The notes under the pieces: model-generated
Database searches by the model: none
What the model saw: only the letters and a program-made list of their open reading frames with translations
Told to the model about the DNA's origin: nothing
Program-made: the position numbers and the translations under genes
Part shown: positions 1 through 5,590 of the stretch, piece by piece
Position numbering within the stretch: position 1 is the stretch's first letter
How the letters are laid out: each line of letters begins with the position of its first letter
Assembly: GCA_024653845.1 (NCBI GenBank)
Contig: JANLHA010000308.1
Location: 1-8,619, forward strand
DNA from: Candidatus Omnitrophota bacterium
Lineage (GTDB): Bacteria; Omnitrophota; Gorgyraeia; Zapsychrales; JANLHA01
Reading direction: 5' to 3'
Length of the DNA: 8,619 nt

Positions 1-15
1 GTCCAAAAACTTTAA
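1..15 (+). CDS. 3' end of an upstream gene (last four codons and stop)
   Basis: Frame 1 from the first base reads V-Q-K-L followed by TAA at 13-15. That stop overlaps the ATG of the next gene in a TAATG arrangement, the same junction seen between ctaA and ctaB further down. This suggests the window cuts the end of an upstream operon member. Its identity cannot be seen; by context an oxidase subunit (I, III or IV) would be expected, but that is inference only. Confidence 0.35.
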   Translation, partial: VQKL

Positions 16-200
16 TGTCGACTGAACTTTTACAAAATCTTCTAAAAATTCCTTTGGGCTGCGCAGTTTGTTTTGGATCAGCGGAAGATCCTATGACCAA
101 AGGGCTGAATTGGGGAATTGCGACCCTTTTGATGATCATTGTGATCGTCCTGTCGTTGATCGCCTATTCTCTCTTTAAATTTGCTCAACGTTCTCGATAA
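15..200 (+). CDS. Small membrane protein with CAVCFG motif, cytochrome oxidase locus
   Basis: A 61-residue protein with a short N-terminal stretch, a GCAVCFGSAEDPMTKGLNWG motif (about residues 15-34) and one hydrophobic segment (about 35-55) ending in a basic tail (KFAQRSR). That suggests a single-pass membrane protein with the CxxC-bearing part outside the cytoplasm. From memory, short proteins with a C-x-V-C-F-G...M..G.n.G pattern recur beside cytochrome c oxidase genes in several phyla, but I know no assigned function. The CxxC pair could bind metal or be redox active, which is inference. The start overlaps the stop of the preceding frame, and coxB begins 17 bases after its stop, so it is part of the operon. 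Confidence 0.75.
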   Translation: MSTELLQNLLKIPLGCAVCFGSAEDPMTKGLNWGIATLLMIIVIVLSLIAYSLFKFAQRSR

Positions 201-203
201 TTT

Positions 204-211
204 GAAGGAGG
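204..211 (+). promoter_or_regulatory. Ribosome binding site that fixes the coxB start
   Basis: GAAGGAGG lies 6 nt before GTG at 218. The in-frame TTG at 212 directly abuts this Shine-Dalgarno sequence and cannot be the start, so GTG 218 is chosen. Confidence 0.8.
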
Positions 212-217
212 TTGGTT

Positions 218-1006
218 GTGAAGTTTGATTACACGAAATTATTTCCATTGCCCATCAACGCCTCGGCCCATGGCCATGAAATCGATTTTCTGATTTATTT
301 AGTCCATATTTTAATGTTTCTCCTTTTTATAGGATGGGGGATCTATTTTATTTTTGTCCTGATCCGTTTCAATCGCAAAGCCAATCCGAAAGCCAATTAT
401 CACGGTGTTCATAATAAAGCTTCAACAGCTATTGAAGCTGGGGTGGTCATTTTTGAGGCGGTCCTTTTGATTGGTTTTTCAATTCCTTTTTGGGTCAAGC
501 AAGTTGATGCTTTGCCTAAGCGACCAGACACGGTTGAAGTTCGCGTTGTTGCGGAACAGTTTGTTTGGAATATCCATTATCCAGGGATGGATGGAGTTTT
601 TGGTAATACGGATATGAAATATTTTGATAAGGTCACCAATCCTTTGGGGATTGATCCTACGGATCCCAACGGGAAAGATGATGTCACGACGATTAACCAG
701 CTCCATTTGCCCATTGGCCGGCCAGCGCTCATTTATCTTTCAAGTAAAGATGTGATTCATAGTTTTTTCCTTCCCATCATGCGTGTCAAACAAGATGCCA
801 TTCCTGGAATGGTGATTCCTCTCTGGTTTGTTCCTACCAAAACAGGGCAATCTGAAATTGCTTGTGCTCAACTTTGCGGGTTAGGTCATTATTATATGCG
901 CGGATATTTGACCGTCCATACACCTGAAGAGTATGACGCGTGGATTTCCGAACAATCTCAGAATAAAGACAGTGGAGAAGAGGCAGAAGATGATTTCTGG
1001 AGTTGA
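218..1006 (+). CDS. coxB: Cytochrome c oxidase subunit II (CuA subunit)
   Basis: Subunit II of a heme-copper terminal oxidase takes electrons from cytochrome c at its binuclear CuA centre and passes them to subunit I. The 262-residue product starts at GTG 218, behind a strong ribosome binding site. Two N-terminal membrane helices (about residues 24-50 and 72-94) are followed by a cupredoxin domain on the outer face of the membrane. The aromatic FVWNIHYPG stretch is typical of the family. All CuA side-chain ligands are visible: His181 (DVIHSF), Cys216, Cys220, His224 and Met227 in CAQLCGLGHYYM. Gln218 sits where many homologues have Glu, whose main-chain carbonyl binds copper, so the site should still form. 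There is no fused C-terminal cytochrome c domain; the tail is short and acidic. The 3' end overlaps ctaA by 17 nt. Subunit I is not in the window. Confidence 0.96.
   Translation: MKFDYTKLFPLPINASAHGHEIDFLIYLVHILMFLLFIGWGIYFIFVLIRFNRKANPKANYHGVHNKASTAIEAGVVIFEAVLLIGFSIPFWVKQVDALPKRPDTVEVRVVAEQFVWNIHYPGMDGVFGNTDMKYFDKVTNPLGIDPTDPNGKDDVTTINQLHLPIGRPALIYLSSKDVIHSFFLPIMRVKQDAIPGMVIPLWFVPTKTGQSEIACAQLCGLGHYYMRGYLTVHTPEEYDAWISEQSQNKDSGEEAEDDFWS
980..983 (+). promoter_or_regulatory. Ribosome binding site for ctaA inside coxB
   Basis: GAGG lies 6 nt before ATG at 990, in a purine-rich stretch of the coxB 3' end. It supports ATG 990 over the ATG at 933, which would force a 74-nt overlap. Confidence 0.6.
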
Positions 1007-2012
1007 ACCATCCACAGCCCTACCTTGGCAAAAAACTTTTTTGCGTCGGTATTCTAAAATTCTTTGCCTTTTTACTTTATTTTTGATCTTTGCCGGAGGG
1101 CAGGTCACGAGTACTGGCTCAGGGCTGTCTGTTCCTGATTGTCCGCTTTCTTATGGCATGGTTTTTCCGCCGATGGTTGGAGGGGTCTTTTATGAACACG
1201 GCCATCGGATGGTTGCCACAGCTGTGGGATTTTTGATGCTTTGCTTTGCCATTCTTTTGGCATGCTGGGAAAAGCGGCGATGGGTCAAAAATTTAGGTTT
1301 TGTGGCTGTGGGGGCTGTTGTTTTACAAGGCGTGTTAGGAGGAATTACCGTTTTATTTTTCTTGCCCACCGCAGTTTCGGTTTCCCATGCTGTCTTGGCT
1401 CAAACATTTTTTGTCCTTACCATCATTTTGGCGTATTCTCAATCAGAAGAACGAATTTCACGCGAACGAATTCTTGAAAACGGAGGAAGCTCTCAGTTTT
1501 TATGGTGGATAATCATCTGGATTTTTGTCATTTATGTTCAGCTGGCGTTAGGCGCATTGATGCGTCATACCGAATCCGGATTGGCCATTCCTGATTTCCC
1601 AACGATGGGAAACCAATGGCTACCCAAATTTGATGAATCCATGCTTGCCTGGATCAATGATTGGCGATTTGAGAATAATTATGATTTGGTCTCGGTTTTT
1701 CAAGTGTTTATTCATTTCCTGCACCGATTAGGAGCGATTGTTCTTTTGCTCGTTTTGATTATTGTTAATGCTGTGGCAGTTCAAAAGATTTCAGAAAATA
1801 TTAAAAAAACTTTTTCGACTCTGTTAATTTTAGATGGGCTAATTTTTCTTCAAGTTATCTTAGGGATTTCAACTGTTTTAACATTTAAAAACCCAATCAT
1901 CACGTCTTTGCATGTGATGTTGGGGGCTGGGATTTTGGGATGGAGTACGTTGCTGTTGTTAAGAGCGTCGCCATTGTCTTTTAGGAAACTTAAGAAACAA
2001 CTTTTTAAATAA
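990..2012 (+). CDS. ctaA: Heme A synthase (COX15/CtaA family)
   Basis: This membrane enzyme oxidises the C8 methyl of heme O to a formyl group, making heme A for aa3-type oxidases. The 340-residue product has about eight membrane helices in the two pseudo-repeated halves of the family. The N-terminal half shows GGQVTSTGSGLSVPD, then EHGHR with Glu69, His70, His72 and Arg73, and a further His133 (SHAVLAQ). The C-terminal half repeats the pattern with GALMRHTESGLAIPDFP, FIHFLHR (His242, His245, Arg246) and His308 (LHVMLG). These histidines match the expected heme ligands of both halves. Residue 51 is Cys (PDCP), where PDWP is common. ATG 990 follows a GAGG site and overlaps the end of coxB. The stop overlaps the ctaB start (TAATG), consistent with translational coupling. 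Confidence 0.94.
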   Translation: MISGVEPSTALPWQKTFLRRYSKILCLFTLFLIFAGGQVTSTGSGLSVPDCPLSYGMVFPPMVGGVFYEHGHRMVATAVGFLMLCFAILLACWEKRRWVKNLGFVAVGAVVLQGVLGGITVLFFLPTAVSVSHAVLAQTFFVLTIILAYSQSEERISRERILENGGSSQFLWWIIIWIFVIYVQLALGALMRHTESGLAIPDFPTMGNQWLPKFDESMLAWINDWRFENNYDLVSVFQVFIHFLHRLGAIVLLLVLIIVNAVAVQKISENIKKTFSTLLILDGLIFLQVILGISTVLTFKNPIITSLHVMLGAGILGWSTLLLLRASPLSFRKLKKQLFK

Positions 2013-2881
2013 TGAAAAATACAAATGTGATCCATTATTACCTTGAATTGTGCAAGCCAAGAATTCTCACATTGGTTCTCTTAACAACAGCGTTTGGTTT
2101 TTTTCTAGCTGCAGGAGGAAAAATCCCATCTCTTCTTGCGTTGTTTGAGTTGATGATTGGTGTGGCCTGTGTGTGTTCTGGTTCTGCGGTGCTCAATCAT
2201 TATCTGGAACGCGATATTGATGCCAAAATGGAGAGAACACGTAATCGACCGCTGCCTTTAAAACTCATTCCGGCAAACCATGCTTTATTATTAGGTGTCT
2301 ATCTTGTTTTGTTGGGGGTTTTATTTTTGTGGTGGAGAATTAATCTTTTAACATCTTTCTTGAGTTTATTGACCTCATTTTTATACATTTTGGTTTATAC
2401 GCCGATGAAACGAATTTCATGGATCAATACAACGATCGGCGCTATCCCAGGCGCATTGCCTATTGTTGGAGGATGGGCTGCCGCCCGAGGTGAGCTTTCA
2501 ATTGAAGCGTGGATTTTATTTGCAATCATGTTCATTTGGCAGCATCCGCATTTTTATTCTATTGCCTGGATGTACAAAGAGGATTATGCAAGGGGAGGCT
2601 TAAAAATGCTTCCCGTTGTTCACCCGGATGGTCGGAGCACGTTGATACAAATCATTGGGTTCCTTGCACTTCTTTTATTCATCTCAACGATTCCTTCGTA
2701 TATTGGAATGTCTGGAAAGGTTTATTGGTGGGGAGCCTGGATTCTAGGTTTCTTTTTCTTACAAAAAGGCTTTGAACTTGTTTTTAATCCCTGCCATTTT
2801 GCTGCAAGGAATTTATTGAAAGCCTCGGTGCTTTATTTGCCGTTGTTATTTGCTCTCATGATTGTTGACATCACTTTTTAG
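2012..2881 (+). CDS. ctaB: Protoheme IX farnesyltransferase (heme O synthase)
   Basis: A UbiA-superfamily membrane prenyltransferase that adds a farnesyl group to heme B to give heme O, the substrate of the CtaA encoded just upstream. The 289-residue length is normal for the family. The first Asp-rich prenyl-diphosphate motif is NHYLERDIDAKMERTRNRPL, starting at Asn62 with Glu66, Asp68 and Asp70. The middle shows YTPMKR and GAIPGALPIVGGWAA. The second motif is FIWQHPHFYSIAWMYKEDYARGG, split here as FIWQHPHFYSIAW and YKEDYARGGLKMLPV, all diagnostic of CtaB/CyoE. About eight or nine hydrophobic helices are present. The ATG overlaps the ctaA stop by one base. There is no strong ribosome binding site, so coupled translation is likely. 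Confidence 0.96.
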   Translation: MKNTNVIHYYLELCKPRILTLVLLTTAFGFFLAAGGKIPSLLALFELMIGVACVCSGSAVLNHYLERDIDAKMERTRNRPLPLKLIPANHALLLGVYLVLLGVLFLWWRINLLTSFLSLLTSFLYILVYTPMKRISWINTTIGAIPGALPIVGGWAAARGELSIEAWILFAIMFIWQHPHFYSIAWMYKEDYARGGLKMLPVVHPDGRSTLIQIIGFLALLLFISTIPSYIGMSGKVYWWGAWILGFFFLQKGFELVFNPCHFAARNLLKASVLYLPLLFALMIVDITF

Positions 2882-2893
2882 GAAGTTCCCCTC

Positions 2894-3484
2894 ATGAAAC
2901 GTTCTTTTATTTTTGCTCTCACACTTTCAGCTTTTCTTGGGTTCATTCTTTTTACAATTTTTTTATTTATCCAATCCCGTCCTGCGCCCAAAAATCTCCC
3001 TGTTTTGGGTGAAATTCACGATTTTCAATTGACAGATCAAAATGAAAAGCTGTTTTCTTCTCAACAGTTGCAAGGCAAGGTTTGGGTCGCAGATTTATTT
3101 TTTACAACATGTGGGAGTATTTGTCCGTTGATGAACAAAAATATGGCCAAACTTTATCGGTCTTACCAATTGGGAAAAAATGTCGTTTTTGTTTCTATTT
3201 CTGTCAATCCTGAACAAGATACGCCAGCGGTTCTTCAACAATACGCCAGAAAATATCAGGGAAATCAAGGGCCATGGTATTTTCTAACCGGTTCTCGTGA
3301 CGAAATCACCAAGATGGTCGTCAATGATTTCAAATTGGGAACTATAGAAAATCCTATTTTTCACAGTAGTAAATTTATTTTGGTTGATGGTCAGGGGAAA
3401 ATTCGAGGATACTACGATGGGACATCGGAGCAAGAAATTACTGAACTGTTTAAAGATATCGCGGTTTTAATGAAGAGCCTTTGA
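2894..3484 (+). CDS. SCO1/SenC-type copper chaperone for the CuA site
   Basis: SCO proteins carry copper and/or act as thiol reductants to load the CuA site of oxidase subunit II, encoded upstream as coxB. The 196-residue product has an N-terminal signal anchor (about residues 5-27) that would tether a thioredoxin-like domain outside the membrane. The copper-binding CxxxC is Cys73 and Cys77 (TTCGSICPLM), and the third ligand is His157 (IFHSSKFILVD). VFVSISVNPEQDTP and the DGQGKIRGYYDG strand are typical of the family. TAGGAAG (2879-2885), overlapping the ctaB stop, serves as ribosome binding site 8 nt before the ATG. The next gene starts 1 nt after this stop. Confidence 0.93.
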   Translation: MKRSFIFALTLSAFLGFILFTIFLFIQSRPAPKNLPVLGEIHDFQLTDQNEKLFSSQQLQGKVWVADLFFTTCGSICPLMNKNMAKLYRSYQLGKNVVFVSISVNPEQDTPAVLQQYARKYQGNQGPWYFLTGSRDEITKMVVNDFKLGTIENPIFHSSKFILVDGQGKIRGYYDGTSEQEITELFKDIAVLMKSL

Positions 3485-3485
3485 T

Positions 3486-3908
3486 ATGATCCAATATTAC
3501 CTCCCGACGATCAACGCCACTTTAAATGGTCTCGCGGCTTTGTTTCTTCTTTTGGGCTGGTTTGCCATTCGACGGAAAGACCAAAGGCTCCACCAGCAAT
3601 TGATGATTTCTGCGCTCGTTTGTTCAGCTGCTTTTCTTAGCTGTTATCTAACTTATCATTTTTTGATTCATGGGGTCGTGACACGATATCAGGGAGAAGG
3701 GCTCAGTCGTATCTTTTATTTCGCAATTCTTTTAACTCATACTCCATTAGCCATGCTCATTGTTCCCTTTGCCTTAATGGCCTTTTGGCATGCTTACCGT
3801 CAAGAATTTGACAAGCACACCCGCATCACTCGCTGGCTTTTGCCCGTTTGGATGTATGTCTCGATCACCGGCGTTTTGATTTATCTGATGCTTTACGCCT
3901 GGTCATAA
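3486..3908 (+). CDS. DUF420 (YozB/CtaM-like) oxidase assembly membrane protein
   Basis: A 140-residue integral membrane protein with four predicted helices. It matches the DUF420 pattern: LHQQLMISALVCSAAFLSCY, YHFLIHG, YQGEG, ILLTHTPLAM, a KHTRITRW loop, and the end signature PVWMYVSITGVLIYLMLY. Several histidines lie at membrane edges. Family members YozB/CtaM in Firmicutes are needed for maturation of active aa3-type heme-copper oxidase, and the same role fits here right after ctaA, ctaB and SCO. The exact step is not known. The ATG follows the SCO stop by one base, with only a weak purine-rich GAAGAG upstream. It is the last gene of the operon, and it converges with the minus-strand cluster 18 bp away. 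I see no good terminator in that gap. Confidence 0.88.
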   Translation: MIQYYLPTINATLNGLAALFLLLGWFAIRRKDQRLHQQLMISALVCSAAFLSCYLTYHFLIHGVVTRYQGEGLSRIFYFAILLTHTPLAMLIVPFALMAFWHAYRQEFDKHTRITRWLLPVWMYVSITGVLIYLMLYAWS

Positions 3909-3926
3909 GAGAGAGCGTTTCTAATT

Positions 3927-4262
3927 TCAATTATTCTGAAGACGAGCTAGAAAAATGGATTGGATTTTTTGCAGGATCCATCGCCCCATACGTTTCTCTT
4001 TTTCCCAGAAAAAAGAGAATTGTCCGAGCAGCGTTCCAAAGAGCATTAAGAAAAATTGATAGGTAGGAATAAAGAAGAGAGGATAAATTAAGATTTTGAC
4101 CCAAAGGTGTGTTTGAGGTGTTATTCCAATAACATGAAAGAGGGGTTTGCGACAAACAGAGATCATCATTCCTGCTAAAGAAAAAACCAACATGATGATC
4201 CAGAAATCGCGATCACTGGAAATGGCCCACTTCGTTTTTAATCGGTTCTTGAAATTTCTCAT
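3927..4262 (-). CDS. DUF6787-like small membrane protein
   Basis: A 111-residue protein from ATG 4262 with two hydrophobic helices. The layout is a basic N-terminus (NRLKTKWAIS), a first helix with FSLAGMMISVCRKPLF, a second around ILIYPLFFIPTYQFFLMLFG, then GTLLGQFSFFWEKEKRMGRW. This resembles DUF6787 proteins, known mainly from Bacteroidota, which I recall as having a K.KW N-terminus, a GGS...R/GRK segment and an (F/P)GQF.FF...K end. No function is established. An in-frame ATG at 4286 would add eight residues and overlap the preceding gene by 23 nt. ATG 4262 is preferred because it begins one base after the upstream stop, like the other junctions in this cluster, and because the family normally starts close to the KW motif. 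Neither start has a clear Shine-Dalgarno sequence. Confidence 0.72.
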   Translation of the reverse strand: MRNFKNRLKTKWAISSDRDFWIIMLVFSLAGMMISVCRKPLFHVIGITPQTHLWVKILIYPLFFIPTYQFFLMLFGTLLGQFSFFWEKEKRMGRWILQKIQSIFLARLQNN

Positions 4263-4263
4263 C

Positions 4264-4431
4264 TCATTGTTTCGGGAATATATCATGATAAATGAAAGTC
4301 AGAAAATAAATCCCTGCCAGCAAAAGAAGCCCAGCGCTTACCGCTAACACATAAATCATTCTTTTAAATCCGTCAGCTCCCGTATCAAATTTTAAAATCA
4401 TTCGAAGATTTCTTTTGTGATTTTTCATCAT
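4264..4431 (-). CDS. Hypothetical 55-aa single-pass membrane protein
   Basis: I do not recognise this family. From ATG 4431 it encodes a basic N-terminal part (MMKNHKRNLRMILKFD), a GADGFKRM segment, one hydrophobic helix (about residues 35-50) and a short tail ending HDIFPKQ. The start is set by a classic ATGA overlap with the stop of the preceding 53-aa gene (4428-4431). The reading frame extends upstream to an ATG at 4467, but that would lie inside the neighbouring gene. The next gene begins one base after its stop. The tight packing is the main argument that it is real. Confidence 0.55.
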   Translation of the reverse strand: MMKNHKRNLRMILKFDTGADGFKRMIYVLAVSAGLLLLAGIYFLTFIYHDIFPKQ

Positions 4432-4589
4432 TGTCGTAACAAATATTTTTGAATGATCCATCCGCAAATAAAAAGAAGAATTCCTGTCACCAAAACTTTA
4501 GGGCTCATCAGATTGGGAAATTTTCTTAAAAAATCAATGGCAATGATGATCAGCCCTAAAGCTTGCAAGAATTTTGAGAAATGATACAT
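4428..4589 (-). CDS. Hypothetical 53-aa two-helix membrane protein
   Basis: A small protein from ATG 4589 with two hydrophobic segments: FLQALGLIIIAIDFL (about residues 7-21) and VLVTGILLFICGWIIQKYLL (about 32-51). They are joined by a short RKFPNLMSPK loop, so it is a likely helical hairpin. I know no named family, though the layout looks like a conserved mini-protein. The ATG lies 5 nt after the stop of the 160-aa gene, and the stop overlaps the next start (ATGA). A longer frame opens at 4697 but would sit inside the upstream gene, so the short form is preferred. Confidence 0.6.
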   Translation of the reverse strand: MYHFSKFLQALGLIIIAIDFLRKFPNLMSPKVLVTGILLFICGWIIQKYLLRQ

Positions 4590-4594
4590 AAAAC

Positions 4595-5077
4595 CTATGC
4601 TGGTAACTTCATGCCAACCATCGCTAGGATGTTCTCGGTATTTTTGCGAAAAGACTGATGTTGAATGATCTTCGCATAAATATAATGACAAATGCAAAAT
4701 GCAAATAAGGTCTGATAACCCCAGCGGGGAAATTTTTCTGTGTCTACAGCGCCGGCTAAGGAAAAAAGTACGATCATCAACAAAATGTTCAAGAGCAAGG
4801 GAGGATAAACTTTCCGTTTGATCGCAATTGATTTGTGATGATAAGCGGGATCCTTCTTCTTTTCAAGAGTATATTCTTTAACGCTCACCCCCGTGCCAAC
4901 GAAGAAAAAAATCACCAATGTCTCCGTTAAGAAATAAAGAATACTTGTGAAGATAATAAAGGTGATTTCTCCAGCTTTAAAAACAGGAAATCCTAAGAAA
5001 CTTTGGGAAAAGGCAATCAGTATCGTCGCGAAAGAAAGAAGACTTAAGATATAACAGAGATTCATGAAAAACCACAT
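4595..5077 (-). CDS. Hypothetical four-helix membrane protein
   Basis: A 160-residue protein with four predicted membrane helices at about residues 5-30, 37-63, 92-112 and 119-140. A conserved-looking FFFVGTGVSVKEYT motif follows helix 2, then a charged cytoplasmic loop (EKKKDPAYHHKSIAIKRK). Helix 4 contains FCICHYIYAKIIQHQ, with His131 and His140 that might bind a cofactor; that is speculation. I cannot assign a family. It leads a run of three smaller membrane-protein genes and lies beside the oxidase assembly operon, so a respiratory or membrane role is plausible but unproven. ATG 5077 has AGAAG close upstream (3-nt spacing, tight); ATG 5065 is an alternative. The ferredoxin gene ends 56 bp upstream and may be co-transcribed. 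Confidence 0.72.
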   Translation of the reverse strand: MWFFMNLCYILSLLSFATILIAFSQSFLGFPVFKAGEITFIIFTSILYFLTETLVIFFFVGTGVSVKEYTLEKKKDPAYHHKSIAIKRKVYPPLLLNILLMIVLFSLAGAVDTEKFPRWGYQTLFAFCICHYIYAKIIQHQSFRKNTENILAMVGMKLPA

Positions 5078-5133
5078 AGTCTTCTAACTTTTTCAGGCAA
5101 AAAATCTTCGCTTTTCTAAAAATAATTTTAAGG

Positions 5134-5418
5134 TTACGAAGGTTTCTTTGCTAAGGGTTCTTTTTTATCAGTGATGGTCGGAAGTGTTTTTGATTTTTCA
5201 GCATTTAACTGAATATAAGACTTCCATTTCTCGGGAACATCATCTTCGGTATAAATCGCTTGAACGGGGCACTCAGGAATGCAAGCTCCGCAATCGATAC
5301 AAACTTCCGGATCAATGACGAGCATTTCAGCATCCTCATGAAAGCAATCTACGGGACAAACCGTCACACAGTCGGTATATTTGCATTTGATGCATGGTTC
5401 GGTAACAACGTGAGCCAT
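5134..5418 (-). CDS. fdxA: Seven-iron ferredoxin (3Fe-4S plus 4Fe-4S), FdxA type
   Basis: A small soluble electron carrier. The 94-residue product shows [18 protein letters not shown] followed by [12 protein letters not shown]. By analogy with Azotobacter ferredoxin I, Cys9, Cys17 and Cys50 would hold the 3Fe-4S cluster. Cys21, Cys40, Cys43 and Cys46 would hold the 4Fe-4S cluster, with Cys12 and Cys25 free. After the clusters come [31 protein letters not shown] and a stop, here quoted only as landmarks DDVPEKW, IQLNAE and ITDKKEPL. The C-terminal extension is shorter than the roughly 107-112 residues I recall for the family. The start is firm: AGGAGG lies 6 nt upstream and a sigma70-like promoter precedes it. 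Its redox partner is not evident. The gene is divergent from acnA. Confidence 0.94.
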   Translation of the reverse strand: MAHVVTEPCIKCKYTDCVTVCPVDCFHEDAEMLVIDPEVCIDCGACIPECPVQAIYTEDDVPEKWKSYIQLNAEKSKTLPTITDKKEPLAKKPS

Positions 5419-5424
5419 GGAAAT

Positions 5425-5430
5425 CCTCCT
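5425..5430 (-). promoter_or_regulatory. Strong ribosome binding site of the ferredoxin gene
   Basis: A perfect AGGAGG on the minus strand lies 6 nt before the ATG at 5418. It is one of the two strongest Shine-Dalgarno sites in the window, suggesting efficient translation. Confidence 0.85.
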
Positions 5431-5458
5431 CGTCTGAAAAAGGTTAAAAGTTTATAAC

Positions 5459-5487
5459 AATCTATCAAAGAGATGCAATCCTGTCAA
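5459..5487 (-). promoter_or_regulatory. Sigma70-type promoter for the ferredoxin gene
   Basis: On the minus strand, TTGACA (5487-5482) is followed after 17 bp by TAGATT (5464-5459), a perfect -35 box with a 4/6 -10 box. Transcription would begin near 5452, giving a leader of roughly 35 nt. It may also drive the four membrane-protein genes downstream, since I see no convincing terminator between 5134 and 5077. Confidence 0.65.
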
Positions 5488-5507
5488 ATATTTAAAGAAG
5501 TTTGACG
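5482..5507. promoter_or_regulatory. Dyad spanning both -35 boxes, possible operator
   Basis: TGTCAAA (5482-5488) and TTTGACG (5501-5507) form an inverted repeat, 6 of 7 matching, around an AT-rich 12-bp centre. Part of the symmetry follows simply from two divergent -35 boxes, so regulator binding is only a possibility. I do not recognise the motif. Confidence 0.3.
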
Positions 5508-5530
5508 TCGCAAAACTCATTAGATATAAT
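5502..5530 (+). promoter_or_regulatory. Sigma70-type promoter for acnA
   Basis: TTGACG (5502-5507), a 17-bp spacer and a perfect TATAAT (5525-5530) make a near-consensus housekeeping promoter. Transcription would start near 5537, leaving a leader of about 54 nt before the acnA ATG. It is back-to-back with the ferredoxin promoter, and the two -35 boxes are 14 bp apart. Confidence 0.8.
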
Positions 5531-5578
5531 AACTCTCTTTATCAGCCACCCTTGGTTCAAAATAATCGACTAAGATGC

Positions 5579-5583
5579 AGGAG
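5579..5583 (+). promoter_or_regulatory. Ribosome binding site that fixes the acnA start
   Basis: AGGAG lies 7 nt before ATG 5591. The upstream in-frame TTG at 5552 has no such site, so ATG 5591 is the start. Confidence 0.8.
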
Positions 5584-5590
5584 TCCAATT

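Noticed and set aside
933..992. Longer N-terminus for CtaA from ATG 933
   Set aside because: It would overlap coxB by 74 nt and has no ribosome binding site, while ATG 990 has GAGG at good spacing and gives a normal family length.
3994..4019. Perfect 10-bp inverted repeat TTCTCTTTTT / AAAAAGAGAA with a 6-nt loop, downstream of the DUF420 gene
   Set aside because: It lies within the coding region of the DUF6787-like gene (Glu/Lys/Phe-rich codons) and no T-tract follows on the plus strand, so I do not call it a terminator, although a weak role in ending the convergent operon cannot be excluded.
3848..4066. Plus-strand open frame overlapping the end of the DUF420 gene
   Set aside because: It overlaps two better supported genes, and its translation has no recognisable motif or start signal.
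5078..5133. Possible terminator between the ferredoxin gene and the 160-aa gene
   Set aside because: The stretch is AT-rich with short T-runs, but I find no GC-containing stem before a T-tract, so read-through is as likely as termination.
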